Positions 13,201 to 29,281 of a stretch of DNA of 64,000 nt are shown here, piece after piece. The stretch comes from Strigops habroptila. Its lineage: Eukaryota; Chordata; Aves; Psittaciformes; Psittacidae. How positions within the stretch are numbered: the first letter of the stretch is position 1; the number at the start of each line of letters is the position of its first letter. The notes below the pieces were generated by a model. It was given only the letters and a program-made list of their open reading frames with translations, was not told where the DNA came from and ran no database searches. The stretch spans positions 53,530,744 through 53,594,743 of the forward strand of contig NC_044279.2 in NCBI RefSeq assembly GCF_004027225.2. Direction: 5' to 3'. Both the position numbers and the translations under genes were made by a program.

Positions 13201-16200
13201 AGCAAAGCAGGGTAAAAGAAGTCCCAGTGATGGGGAATCAGAATGACAAATGTTTTTCTTGGCAGGAAACCTGGTTTACATAAACATGAAATGTAGCCTG
13301 AATTTCTTTGAGGGTCAAACCCAAGATCATGAAAAAAGTCTGCAGCAGAGAACCAAACCCTTAAGCACCAGTACAGCGTCTAAAGGAAGACTGCAGTGGT
13401 TTTGTGTTTGGTTTAGGCAAACCTCTTGATTCAACACAGCGACATTGAATAATACATAAGAACCAGAAAGTAACACCAACCTGAATGCTCTAAGGAAAGG
13501 ACCACATACAAGGGAAAAAAACCCAAAGGACAAATTGAATTCCTTTCGGGCTTGCTAGTCTGAAATGTGAACTGGAACCAAACTGGGATATTTAAAATAT
13601 ACATGCTATCTAATATAAAAAATAAAGTGCCACATTCTTCCCTTTGAGATGCCAGGGATTTGTACTGTACTGCCAGGGAACTGTGCATTGAGTGATAGTG
13701 GAATTACTCAAGAGAGGAATTAGTCTTTTGGAAAGGATTCACCAACTGCTGCCATTGTTTAGTATTTTCCTTGTCACAGGATACAAAGTAAGCATCTGTG
13801 GAACATAGGAAATATCCTGCAGTATTTCAGCATTAAAAATATCAGTGTTCTAAAGGCTCTTGGCCTTTCTGAGAGGAACTGCCTGGAGCATAGCTTTGTT
13901 TCAACTGAAATCTCTATCATTTGTGAAGGATGAGCTGATAAATAAAGCTAATTTCTTTTTTCAGATTAGCAGCCAAAGAAAGCACTTTTTACCCAATGCA
14001 CTTCTTACCCAATTAGCAATACTATTAATGAAAAAAACCAACCAACCACTCATTTGTAATCACACTTGTTTAGGCTTTATTCTTTCTTATTTTCTGTTTA
14101 ATTTTCCTGCCTTTGAGGTAGTATTTAATATTTATTCCTTGCAACAAATGTATGTTGTAACACTACTGAAAAAAATATTTGGAGTGGTATTTTTTTTTTT
14201 GAATACTGATTATTTATTACCTAGTACTTTCAACTTATCCTTGCTTCAGTCAAATTTTATTTATGAGTGATTAATACTAAAGTGTGTGCTACTGAGCTCT
14301 GTCTGGACAGCAAAAGGCTGTTCCAGTAGTCTGTGTGTTAGTGGGCATTCTCTGTGGATCATGAGAAAGTTCTTTCACCAGACAGCAGAACGGAGGCATA
14401 AGTGTGTAAATCGTTACAATGGCGTTCAATCTGTTCTGGTTTTTATGCCAAAGACCCAGTAAGGAATTTCCTTGAAACTCTCTCAGTGAAATAAGTGTTC
14501 CCTAACAAAACCTGAACGGGGGTCGGGCTGCTGGAGGGCTCTGCCTGCTGCTGAACCTCCTGTTAGGGAAGTTTATTCTTTGCAATTGCATCGTGCATCC
14601 CCAGCCAGGATTTTCTTGTGTAGCGCTGTTTAGATGAGAGTAAACTGGGTGCTTTTAAAACAGCATATATCTCTAAATCCTGGTGCAGACAGCAGAGCTG
14701 AATTTTAGTACATAATAACTAGGTAAGACGAATGGTAATCCACGTGGCAGAGTTTTACTAAGTATCCAGCTATATAAGATTCATCACAATATTGAAACTC
14801 CATCCCCTTTGCCTCTTTTCAAGTTCTGTCATAAATCAGCATTCATTCATTGGTGTTTGCTAAACATTGTGCCTTTTGTCATAAACCTTGGCTCAAGTTT
14901 ATATATATGCCAGTAGATTTATATTTGTATAAATCTAATCTGGCTCAGACTTCTGTTGCTCATTGTTTGAACACACAGATTCCAGCATTTGTGCAGAGGT
15001 TTTACCAGAATTAGTCTGAAGCCAAGCTCCAAGAGGATCTTGGGGTCTGGCAGCCACTTTAAAACAAGGGTTTAAAAAATGGTTTGCACAAAGTCCCAGG
15101 AACAGAAAGTGTAATATTTCACCTCTTTTTGTTACTGGGATGGGTCTGAAACCAGAGTCTTGGACCAAATTGTCCCAAACATTGAAGAAGGTCAGATTCA
15201 TTAAAAATTTGATACATTGCTCCAAAACAAAATCTGACCACTAATAGCTGTTTTTTAAAAAACAGTTCTCTCAAAAAATGCTGTTTTGTTGGACTTAGGA
15301 TGTTTTGCAAGAACGTTTTGATTTCAAGGAAATTTTAAAGAAGAAACAAAGTGAGCATATTATTTCAATAATTTTAAAATGATTTGCTTTGATTTTTTTG
15401 AAAATACATTTCATTATTACATGATTTCATGATTTCGTGATTCATTCATATCATAATACTTAGTTTAGGTAAAATTTTGACTTCAACACTGCTGTAATAA
15501 AGGGAAAACATATGGACATGTCTACGAAAAACAAGATAAAAATTATTTCAACACAGGCATGCAATCAAATTTACTCACTTGGAGCACAATTCAGGCACAG
15601 AGCTCCACTGACTTAGTTTATTCCTGTTGACGTTGCATGGGATTATGCTGCACATTTCATTTAATAAGCTTACCAATGTTCAAAGGAGGACATAGGCAGG
15701 TTCTCGTCTCATCTGGGAAACTGGTCTCACTTCACAGCTGGTAGTTGTCATCTTTCAACTGCTCTGTCACAGACAACCTAAACCACAGATGATTTAAGCT
15801 AATATGTTTGATTTTAACTGTAGCAGAGAAGTGCTTTACACAGTCAGTGCTGGTCTCTTCCCATGTCAAGACAGGCTGGGTCTGTGCTAGCAGCAATCAT
15901 TTGCTGTGTACTTCTGCATCATCATGGCAGCACCAAGGAACTTTGCATTGACACTTCTGGGCCTTGGGGTATTTCTCACTTCTCTCCTATAGCCTACTTG
16001 GGAAAGGGAAGATGCAGGCAAGAGGCCCAACTTTCTTGTCCAGTCTGTATTTACATGAGGGATGTGTCCCTCTTTGGTCATATTGGCTTAACCACCACTG
16101 ATAGAGCAGAACAAAGGAGAAACTATCAAAGACAGGCACTAGTCTGGGACATAGCAACTAACAAACACCACTGTCTCCCACCACTGTTCAACTAGCTTCA

Positions 16201-19200
16201 GCTTGACCCAGGACATGGAGTTTTCTCCCCCATTAGGGCTGAGAGGGGACTTCAGTAGAGTCAGTAGAGAAGCGTGGGACACAACCAGCATGGACAACAG
16301 ATAACCCATGAACAAAGCCAGCATACAGTGTAGTTTCAGATGTGCTGATCTGACAACAGAATCAAAGCCTTGGCATTTTCCATCCTTTTTGGGAATGCTT
16401 TCCTGTATGTAGACTGTTTTTCTGGTTTTTACATATTCTGAGTACTAGAACAATATATTTCATATAAGCTAAATATAGTTCCAAATATCAATACATATCT
16501 GTTACTTTATAGTGAAAAAGAGTCTGATTATATTTGGCAAAAAAAGAGTTAATGCCTATGATGAATCCTTTGTGCTGGGAAGCTCTTGGATTGTGCCATT
16601 ATCACTGTCGGCCCAGGTGGAAAACTTCAGGTACTGTTTCTGTTTATAAGAATCATTAAAAAGATCATTCTCCTCTTTTGTGACATTTATATCTCTTTTA
16701 CTGAAAGGTCTGCAAAGACACCCATGTTCTCACAGAAAATGGGCAACTGCCTTTTTGTTTTCCAGGAAGAAGTTTGAGAAGACAGATGAAAAGACTACTA
16801 AATAACATGAAGTGCTGGTCTGGTACTGGCCATAGACTCCTCACTAACAGTAACAGTCTCTTGATCCCTCCTTGCAGAGCACATGGAACAGTCGGTCACT
16901 GGTTTCCAGGTAAGACTTGAGTATTTCCTTCTTGCAAATGATTGTGATTTAAAACTTTAGCATTGAACTATATGTATGCATTTCCCATAGGAAAGTCGAA
17001 GTGAAATTATGGGGAAGCTGGCAGAAGGCTGAGATTTGACAGAACTTTCCAGTTTTAAAATGAAATTGCCTAAAGCAACCATTTATTTAGTTATTTCAAT
17101 CTCTTTATATTTCATTAAATGAAAAGTTTCCCTGCAGCTATTTCTGCTCTTACAGTTTATTCAGAAACAGAGAAGGGAGAAAGAATGACAAGTAATGAAA
17201 AGGAAAAAGGCTGCTTGGTTGAAGCACGCAGCAGAAGAGAATAAAAACATGAAGGTACTAAGACTAGCAGCGTCTAGTGGCAAACAGTGGCAAACAAAGA
17301 AAAAGAGATTTTAAATATACATTGAAAACAGATAGATCTGTACACAACAGGACTGGTTACCCAAGCCTGGTTTTGAAAAGACATAATTAAATACTGTGCA
17401 GAGTAAGTACTCTCACTTTACTGTGTTTGGTGACTGCCTCAGTGTAAGTAACAGGTACTTGAGAATTTGTTACTTTATTCAAAACGTGCCAAAGAAAAAC
17501 TTATTGAATGTTCTGAAAGATGCTTAGATGCTCAGGCATGTTAACATCCAGTCTCACACTTCATCCTAATGTCTGGGCAGAACCCCACTGAAATCAAAGA
17601 AATTGTATGGTATTTCAGGTCCAGGTAACTGAAGTAGGTCACAGGGCTAGCCCTTTATTATTACTTGTTTTCCTGAAAATGAAGAAGTGAACACATTTGT
17701 CAGCTACACACTTTGCAAGGCATTAAATATACAAAAACAGAGGAACCGAGACAGCGTAATCCTTATGGAACTACAAATACATATACCATTAAAGCTCATG
17801 CACGCAGTATAAATACTGTTTTGTATCAGTTTAATCTCCTTGTTAAATGCTTCCCTCAGTTACTGAGAATCTTCTATAGTTCTGTTCTTGGAGATATGGG
17901 AAGAGTAGGAGTGACAAAATCAATCAGGAACCAAGATTTTTGCATGCAAGTCATACAGAATAAAATAAATACATCCAAAATTCCTACTAAATGCTGTCAG
18001 TAATGCCAAAATACAGGCCTATCTTTCAAAATTCTGAGTGTGTCCCATATCAGTTGACGCCTCAGAATATTTGGAAAGCTGAAACAGAGGTTTTAGAAAA
18101 ATACATTGTCAGTAGTGCTTTTGGCAATGGTAGATAAATGTCTGAAAACATCCCTGTGCAGGCCCACTGAATGCAAACTATTAGGTGTATTGAAACATAT
18201 TTAAGGTTGTAAGTCATGATTTTCACAGAGATGAAAATAAAAACAGAGCACATCAAACTACCAAAACTAAATAAAACAACGCAAGTACCAAGGGCTGGTT
18301 TTCAGGACAGAGGCTTAAAGAATTGCCCACTTATGCTCTTCGTTACAATTTAATTCATGCATTCCCCACAACACACATGCAGTCTGCATAAAAACAGTTA
18401 TTTGGAATCCTCCTAATTATAGCCAGTAGTTTCACTGAATAAATTGATCTTGCTATTGGATCAACAGGAGTTAACCTGCTCTGAGCTTTATTACCTTCTA
18501 AGGAGCTATGTAAGGAACAAAAATTGTATACATGTTGGCTCATTTCCAAACTGGGGGCCTTGTTTAGCAAAACAAACACCAGCTATAACGACTAAAGAAT
18601 TAAAATGAGTTTGAGGCTCCCCCTCTCCATGTAACTGATCTATACTTCATGTAGAACTGGGAAAATTCCTTGATTCTAATCTTAAAGGAAAATAATGCAG
18701 TCTAAATCATTTTTTATATATTCAACACTCAGTTTTTTTGTAGACAACTATATTTCTACCTAATTCTCTCAACCTCATTATAGAATCCATTGAATTTAAA
18801 TCAACTCATGCACTGTAATATTTTAAAGCCTTTCTGTATGAAACGCATACAGAAGTGGGAATCAGGGATAAGTCTGGATCCTCTTAAGAAACAAAACACT
18901 GTGGAGTTTCAGGTTGCAGACCAGGTGCTACAAAAATTCCTCCCTATATGCCAACTGTATTATCTTTCTTTCACAGGCCTTTTCCAAGCTTAAACATAAG
19001 TAGAAACATCCATACAGACTGCTCAATATTCTTATCTTTCAATATTCAAACTTATTAGAGGCAGGACTTCGATTACCCATCTGGTCTAGAGATTAATATA
19101 TATTATAGCCTTCTGCAGTCATACTCATCTATTCCCAGATCTTTGCAAATAAAATTGTATTATTCTTGCAACCAAAACAGAGTAGGGAAAGGGAACAAAT

Positions 19201-19808
19201 TTCCACCTCTGACTGGCCAACAGAATTAGATAGTTCAGTTTGCTAGTGAAGAAGGAAACTGTATTTGCGGCCACCAGCTAATTCAGAAGAAGTTAAGACA
19301 CTAAACTGAGCTGTGTCTTCTGTGTTGAGTGTAATAGTGTGCCTGAACAAAGTGGCAGACCTTCCTGCTCTCGAGTGTACTGCATACTTTCAGAGATGAG
19401 GTGAAACAATATGCTGAGCATACCATTATTCACCGATGGTAAGGCTGTCTGCCTAGTTTGCTCTTAGAAGGACCAGAGACACAAACTGGAGACCAAAGAA
19501 ACAAATTCTCTGAAGAACTAAACACAACCTGTGCCTTTTGTCTCTCAAAAACTGTCTCCAAATAATTTAGAGAACAACAATAGTAACTGTTACAATTGTG
19601 TGTAGCTCATGAAATGGCTGTTTCCTTCTAGCAGCTGCCTGAACAGCACCATGGGAATTGTTTGGAAGAAACATCCCTTGGCTTATGTCCCTGGCAGAAT
19701 TTGCAGTAACCTCATCGCTCAAGAGATTGTCTCTTAAGAGGCTGGTCCAAACTTTAGTGCATCCATAGAGGAGAAAGAGCACTGAATAAGCCTCATTACA
19801 TTGAAGAA
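10231..19808. other. Intergenic region between KLHL42 and MANSC4
   Basis: This is 9.6 kb between two divergently transcribed genes (KLHL42 minus, MANSC4 plus). I recognise no protein-coding exon, RNA gene or clear transposon. There is a near-perfect palindrome at 12283-12305. The open frames here (for example 11103-11477 and 13860-14270) have biased, low-information composition and no recognisable domain. Regulatory elements may exist but cannot be identified by eye. Confidence 0.5.
12283..12305. repeat. Near-perfect palindrome, 11-bp arms, 1-nt centre
   Basis: AGATGGCCTTT and AAAGGCCATCT flank a single G. Such dyads can be binding sites or cruciform-forming. No repeat family is recognised around it. 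Confidence 0.7.
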
Positions 19809-22835
<3,027 letters not shown>

Positions 22836-25800
22836 AATACGGTCACTATCCTTGTTTTGGAACAAATCTTTTGAAAAGTGAATCATATATACCAACTTAT
22901 CTCTTTTACAGAACCAAAGGTAATTTTCACTGATGGTTTCTGAATCTTTCAGTTGCAATTTATTTCTCAACAGATGAAACACAATTCCCCTGTCTCCTTA
23001 GGTAAGTACACATTCATAGCTCCACTGCATGCTCAGAGGTGTTTGAGCACATTTTGGTTCATCATCTGGCCCAGACTAATGCCTAACAAACAGTATACAC
23101 TTTCCCTAACTTAAAAGGGCAAATTCACAGGAGCTGTATGTATTCTTTCCCCTGACTTTGAACTAACCTGAGAAAACTAAATACGAGTGTAATCAGCAAA
23201 ACAGATCTCATTGTTTCTGTAAAAACTGTCAATTTTTCTCCAAGCTCTAGATTTCCCTTTTTTCCCATTATCCCTAGTATTGAGGCAAAACAATTTAGCC
23301 ATCACTCTTTACTTCTTCAAAGATAAGCACCAAAAAGAACCCCAGTCCCCAAAACTACTGAATTCCATTCACTCATACCCAAACATCTGATCATTCAATC
23401 TTTACGCTTTACTTTTACCCCACTTCTCACTTTACTCTTCTGATAACAATCACTTTAAATGTTTTTCAAGCCCACCCCAGAAACCTGCTTTTTTGAAGTT
23501 ACTTACTCTGCAATGCATTGACAAACCCATTCTAAGGTTAAGGAAAACACAAATGCAGCTAACATTTCTTCATGCCTTGCAATTAGCATCAATCTGTCTT
23601 GTTCCCCTTGACTTGCCTTTTCTTGCCTACTCATAATTTATATCATTAGCCTTTTAAAGTAGGGATAGTCATTTAATGTACGTTGCACAAGAATACACAG
23701 AGTGTTTTGGAAGCTCTATAAGTTAGCTTTATAATACCCCCACCCCCTTTTTTTGTTTCCTCATCCTGTATCCTCTATTCATAAAACTGCTCCTCCTGAA
23801 TATAAATCAAGCAACTAGATCAACAAATAGCAAGGTATTTCCTTGCCTTACCTTACTCAGGAAGTTTGCTTAGTAAAGCAAACATTTTCAACAGTAACCA
23901 GGATTATTCTTCCTCTTTTAAACTTGTTGATGTCTCAGAGTTTCTCACTTTCTTCACTTGCTTTTAGAAGTTTCCATTTCCGAGATGAGTGTAAATGTTA
24001 TTAAAGGGAAACAATAAAATATAAAACTGATTGTCATATCTGTTTGGCAGAAAATGATTTTAAAACTAGTAAGGTTCATGCAGTGTTTAAAGACTACAGT
24101 GATGAGGTTGTAAGGCCACATGAATACCTACTTACAGTTGAGCAGGTTGGTTTCAGAGGAAAAGAACTGTCTAAAATTACATATTAGCCCACATTGATAA
24201 GCAGTGTAGCTTAGAAAACTCAAGTTTAAAAAACCCCTTGTTCATAGTTTTTGATTGACCACGTATGCTAATTTATATGTAAGAGAAGAGGGAGTGACAC
24301 AGGATAAGAACATTTGAAGAGCATGGGGTTATTTAATCAGTTGAAATAACACAAAAGAAATTCCTTCTATTTTAGCTAGAAAAATTAGAATTAGGTATGA
24401 TTTGTTTTTAAGGGCAGTTCTATGCTTATATGTAAAGTGATGCAAACTCTAGAGTTGTACCCACTGCATGATGTACTTGAAATTTGAACAAGCTGACTTT
24501 TATCATCTGGTTGTACTTTCTTAATCATGTGCTTTCATCATGTGGCTGAATCTAGTACATAGTTTAACTTAAAAACGTCAACGAAGAATGATGAGACCCC
24601 AAGGGCTCTTCTGAGTGAGTTAGTTGACAGGTATTCTTTTCCAGATTTTTAACACCAAAAGGAAAGGAACTAGGAGAAAGGAACCAAGGTACTCTATATT
24701 GTATCAAAGAATTAATGTGGTGATACGTAAATAAAGAATGTATGTCTCGTGATGTGTTCATCATCTTAGAGTAACCTTTATGGATCTGACCCTGAAATGG
24801 CTAGCAAAGAAATCCTTTCACTAGATGAAATATACTCCAACATGCCAAAACCAAATGTTTTAATGGGAAGAAGTCATAGGTAATATACTATTTGCTTTCA
24901 AACAGGTGTTTTTTTTCATCTGCTTTTACTCTCAAAAGTAACTTCTATCTGATCATTCATCAGTTGTGTGATCTACAGCAACTCAAGAGACATCCCTGGT
25001 GTCCATGGTTTCTTCATCTCAATTAGTGACTGTACAGTGTACTTAATAGCACTTTGATGCTGTTTGATACTTGCCCGCAGTATTATGTTCTGAATCATAT
25101 AATGGAACTAGAGCCTCAATACTCACCAGAAAAAGGAAATGAGACTGAAGTGAAAATTTGTATGTGTCCTATGCACAGATGATTCTGGGGCAGGATGAAA
25201 TTACTAAATCTGAGATCATGTTCTGGAGAGTCTTCTTGGTTTGTTGATTTATAGAGAAAAAAATAGGCAGGAAAAGGGTTATGTAAAGCACAGTAGCAGG
25301 ACTATTTTATTACAGACCAAGAGAGTCACACAAAAATAAATACATACATTTTAAATATGAGGGAAAAGAAGAAATAGGTTTGTCCAGACAGCACATCCCT
25401 TGTTAAACAACTATCTTTTATCCCTTGTGCTTGTAGCAATGCTACAATGCCTTGAAAACAGGGCAAAAAGTGTCAACTCCAGTTAGGACGATCATAAGAT
25501 TATCTGGAGGGGTTTACCAACTCTTCACATGCAGCCTGTCACGTTCAGATCCTAGGGCTTGGTGAAGTACAAGTAGTTGTAACACGTACTCTCCTTGTCA
25601 AGGACTGAATTAATGTCGCTGTATAGGCCGCCTTATCTAATCTGGCACTATGCTTAGTGTCCAAAAGCCCATCTTCAAAGGGCAAAAGTGTGACAGAACA
25701 TGGAAAAACCTCAAGAAACTATTTAGCAACGCTTAGACTCAGAATTTTGAACATTTCAATTCACAACTCCTAGCACAGTTTACTAAAGACATCTTATGCC

Positions 25801-28786
25801 AGTGATTACAATAGCTTCTAAATGCAAAAAATTAGCCAGAATGCTGACAAAGCAAGTTCTTTTCCAGTTTGACCAAGCACAAGATCTCTAGCTTGCTTGA
25901 AATGTTTATAAGGGAAGCTGGCCTGCTTCTTGATTTGTCATCTATCTACATTTCTATTTAATAGTAAGGTTAGCACTTTCACGTGCCAAGAATGTACATA
26001 CACGCAGGAATGTAGAGGGATACACACCTTAGAGTCATGCATTTACATTATAATGTACATGAAGTAAATCCTTAGTGAGCATTACTAAGGATGTACTTCT
26101 TACTGTGCTGTACATCTGCTTAGCCTGAAAATATTACTCCTTAACTCAACCATTTTTAAACTTGAGTGCACATTTCCAGTAAGATGGTCTGCAAGAATAC
26201 ACAGGAAAATAAAAATGTGTATAGTTCATAAAAACACATGGTATATTATGCATCATTACAGTTGGGAAGACTCCAACTGGAGTTAAGATCCCAGTGTTCT
26301 AGATATTCTACATAATTACAGAGAAATACTGTCACCCTCAAACACAGTTTAAAGGCAGAAGCAGAAAACCAGAAAGAGAAACATCCAACATAAGAGCTCA
26401 AAATACAAAATACCTTTGATCCAGTCCAGTGCATTACACAAGTTCTGTACTGTAGCACATAAACCATTAGTAAAAATCAGAAGTGTAACTCTGAATTTTA
26501 TACTGTTTTTGATTCTAGCAGCTGGATTGGGCGCTTGTAGAGTTATAAATGTTTATAATTTTGCTTGCATGTTTCTTAGCAAGGACAACAAGACAACATT
26601 GAAAACCAAGGTTGGAGGTCACTCTTGCATATTTCTAAGGCCAGCTGACTAAGTGTTCTACAGCCATAGGGTCGTGAAGCCAGATACTATGGGAAAACTG
26701 GTATCTTTGACAATTAATTTCTGATGATAACTGTTGGATATGGTTAGGGAACACAGTGAATTAGTCCCAACATTGTTCTTAGCCAGTAGGTGTCATCTGT
26801 TGTTGGTAGAGATATTACAAGTGTCAGACACTCAGGAGATAGCCACCTTTTATCCTGTCTGTATTTCCTGAAACATTTATAGAACATACACAAGCTAGGC
26901 TTGAACACTTCAGAGGGAACTCTTGGTTGTGTATTTTAGGTTTTCCATGAATTAGCTATGAAGCTAATGAAATGATAATACAATCACATGAAAAAATATT
27001 TTCCCTTGCTGTGCTATTCTTTCTACCAGCCACTATTAGTAAAGTCAAATTGTTACTTTAACTACAACTTTCATACAGCATTCTCCTTAGGTCCACATAA
27101 AGTGTATGAAAAGCAAAGGAAAACTGAGTTGTGCTCTACTGCAGAGAAGACTTTATCAGGTGCTTGTATGTGCCGAGTACATTAAGGACAACTCTACGGA
27201 GAAAAGCAAGCTTATGGGGTTTTGGGTTACTTAAAACATGACAGTCTGGTACAAGACATGCCACTGCAAAATAGAAGTTAGTTACATATGCTTGCTAATA
27301 TGCCAGTCCTTATGCAAGCACTGACAAAGCTAAGTAAGGAAACAAATTTCTCATGTGTACAGTACTAGAACCAAACTGCCTTTGGAATAAAGCCAGGCAC
27401 AACTTCACCATCCATACCAGTCCTTGAGTCAAACTGCAGCTATTTCCTCAGTAATTTTGTTTTCATGGCTGTTAAAAAAAAGATTAGGAATTGCACATGT
27501 ATTATTTCAAACAAGAATTTTAAATATTACCCTCATAATCCCTTAATAAAGGAACAAGCTGATAACAGCTAAAACTCTCCCCGTATTAAGCTTCTGCTTA
27601 AAGTTCACATTAATACAGCTCTAGAAGGAAGGACCATGAAGTAACCCAGTTGGTAAGTGTGAAGTTGGGGTTACAGGATAACCATTTTCAGTCTTAGCTA
27701 CAGCTCATGCAAATTCTCATAAGGAGTAAAAAGTTGCATTAACTCAGTCTCCTGCCATATGAAAACAATCTCTGCCTAAGAATACTTCCAAAATGGACAA
27801 TGTTTTGGAAATGGGAATAAATACCCTCTTTGGTGGCATGTAAACACAAAACAATGAGAAACTCTAGCAGTAAGTTGAGCAACACAGAACACTGCAGAAA
27901 TCAATTCCCTTCAGTTTTCAATGTACTTATTCTTAACACTTTTTCCTCTCAAAGAGTTGCTGGCAAGGCCCCATACACTTTCTTTTATAGGTAAGCAGAA
28001 TCTTCAAGTCTGATGAATAAAACCTCCCTCTGCCCCTTCCAGAAAATGAGGATTTTCTCTCTAAGCTGAAATCCTAGTAAGCCAGGAAGGTACAATAAAA
28101 GCAAGAGTAGAGTTACTTATGTCTGCTTCACAGCAGTAAGCTGGGTGCTACAAATGTGTTTTTCCTTGAAGAGCCTAGGTACATTCAAGAGACAACTCAT
28201 CAGGCCTCAGGGTACCAAGACTTAGTCCATTCCATATTTAAGATATATATACTTGTCTCACTAATCAACAGCTCTCAGTTTCAGCAACACTCATCAGTCT
28301 TCCTTTCCTATGTACTCTGGCATCCTGATAATAACTGCTAGTTCACCTTCCCACTACCATCCCATTTACTACCTTATTTTTTTCCATCATTTTAGAGACC
28401 GGTATTTTTACTTAGGGTATTTCTTGGCGTTTATGATGACAGCTGAGAGAACCTCACACTGTTCAGCGTGCTTCAACACCTCTCCAAGAGTTAAGCTACT
28501 TAGGCAATAGTATCTTCATCTTACAGGTAGGGAGTACAGACAGAGAAAAATGACTGACATTTGAAAAGCATTTAGAAAATTTAGAGTTCTTAACTTTCAG
28601 ACTCTTAATTAATGAACTAGGAGCCTAAGTAATTTCATTGTTTTTGACATGTTGCTCTAAGTTATATGCCAAAAGTAGTTGTGTGAGAAGTCAGAATGTG
28701 ATTAAGCTGAGGTCTGAGCCAGGATCTCCCAAACTAAGAAAGCACAGAATAGAATGTTTAAGTCACCAATATGACTCAAAACATAC
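22836..28786. other. Region between the 3' ends of MANSC4 and MRPS35
   Basis: The two genes converge here. The first part is probably MANSC4 3' UTR. No coding exon, RNA gene or clear transposon is recognised in the remaining AT-rich DNA. A CTCF-like string (CCAGTAGGTGTCA) lies near 26785, one base off the usual core; this is weak evidence. Confidence 0.45.
24013..24018 (+). terminator. Candidate MANSC4 polyadenylation signal AATAAA
   Basis: This is the first clear AATAAA that I noticed downstream of the MANSC4 stop codon, implying a 3' UTR of about 1.2 kb. Position and hexamer only; no transcript evidence. Confidence 0.3.
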
Positions 28787-28792
28787 TTTATT
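28787..28792 (-). terminator. Candidate MRPS35 polyadenylation signal AATAAA
   Basis: The minus-strand AATAAA (TTGAATAAAGT) lies about 210 nt beyond the MRPS35 stop codon, a sensible 3' UTR length for a mitochondrial ribosomal protein gene. Confidence 0.5.
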
Positions 28793-29002
28793 CAAAGAAC
28801 AAGATTCATGGACAAGAAAATTTCATGTTTACAAGAAAGTCCAGTGGTAATGAAAAATCTGATTACTATTGAAATTAATTCTTCATAAAGTTTCATATTT
28901 TTGATTAAGGTTCTGGATAAATATATAACCATATCATACAGGAATATTAACCTAGTAGTTTAATATTTCCGTAACAATCAAGTATACCTGCAGAGTCCAC
29001 TC

Positions 29003-29281
29003 TCATGGTAATGCTTGTATATTCAATAGTTTCTTCACAGATTCCTTATACTGAGACATATTATTTTCTGTTTCACCTTCATTTTTAAGTGCAATTACAG
29101 AGTTTCTGTAATTTTTAACCACTTCAGATGCAAGAAGCTCTTCCTTAGATACATTACTGACATTCTCTGAGGCTTTTATTCGAAGTAGGGTATCCAAGGC
29201 ATTTTTCTGAGAGCGGCTATTTTCCCAAGTATACTCTTCCATGTCTTCCTCAGCCTTCTCACTCTCCCACATCTCAGTTTT
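29003..29281 (-). CDS. MRPS35: MRPS35 coding exon 8 (terminal)
   Basis: The acceptor is TTTCTTTCAG. This exon encodes the Glu/Lys-rich C-terminal helix region ([41 protein letters not shown]) and the stop. The protein ends a few residues later than the human one. Confidence 0.95.
   Translation of the reverse strand, partial: KTEMWESEKAEEDMEEYTWENSRSQKNALDTLLRIKASENVSNVSKEELLASEVVKNYRNSVIALKNEGETENNMSQYKESVKKLLNIQALP

Noticed and set aside
13860-14270. 136-codon plus-strand frame rich in Phe and Leu
   Set aside because: T-rich sequence gives Phe/Leu-rich frames by chance; no homology recognised and no promoter or splice context.
15863-16195. Plus-strand frame with a signal-peptide-like start
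   Set aside because: Only a hydrophobic N-terminus; the rest has no domain, no splice partners, and is AT-background sequence.
26780-26800. CTCF-like motif CCAGTAGGTGTCA
   Set aside because: One mismatch in the core and no supporting context; too weak to call by eye.
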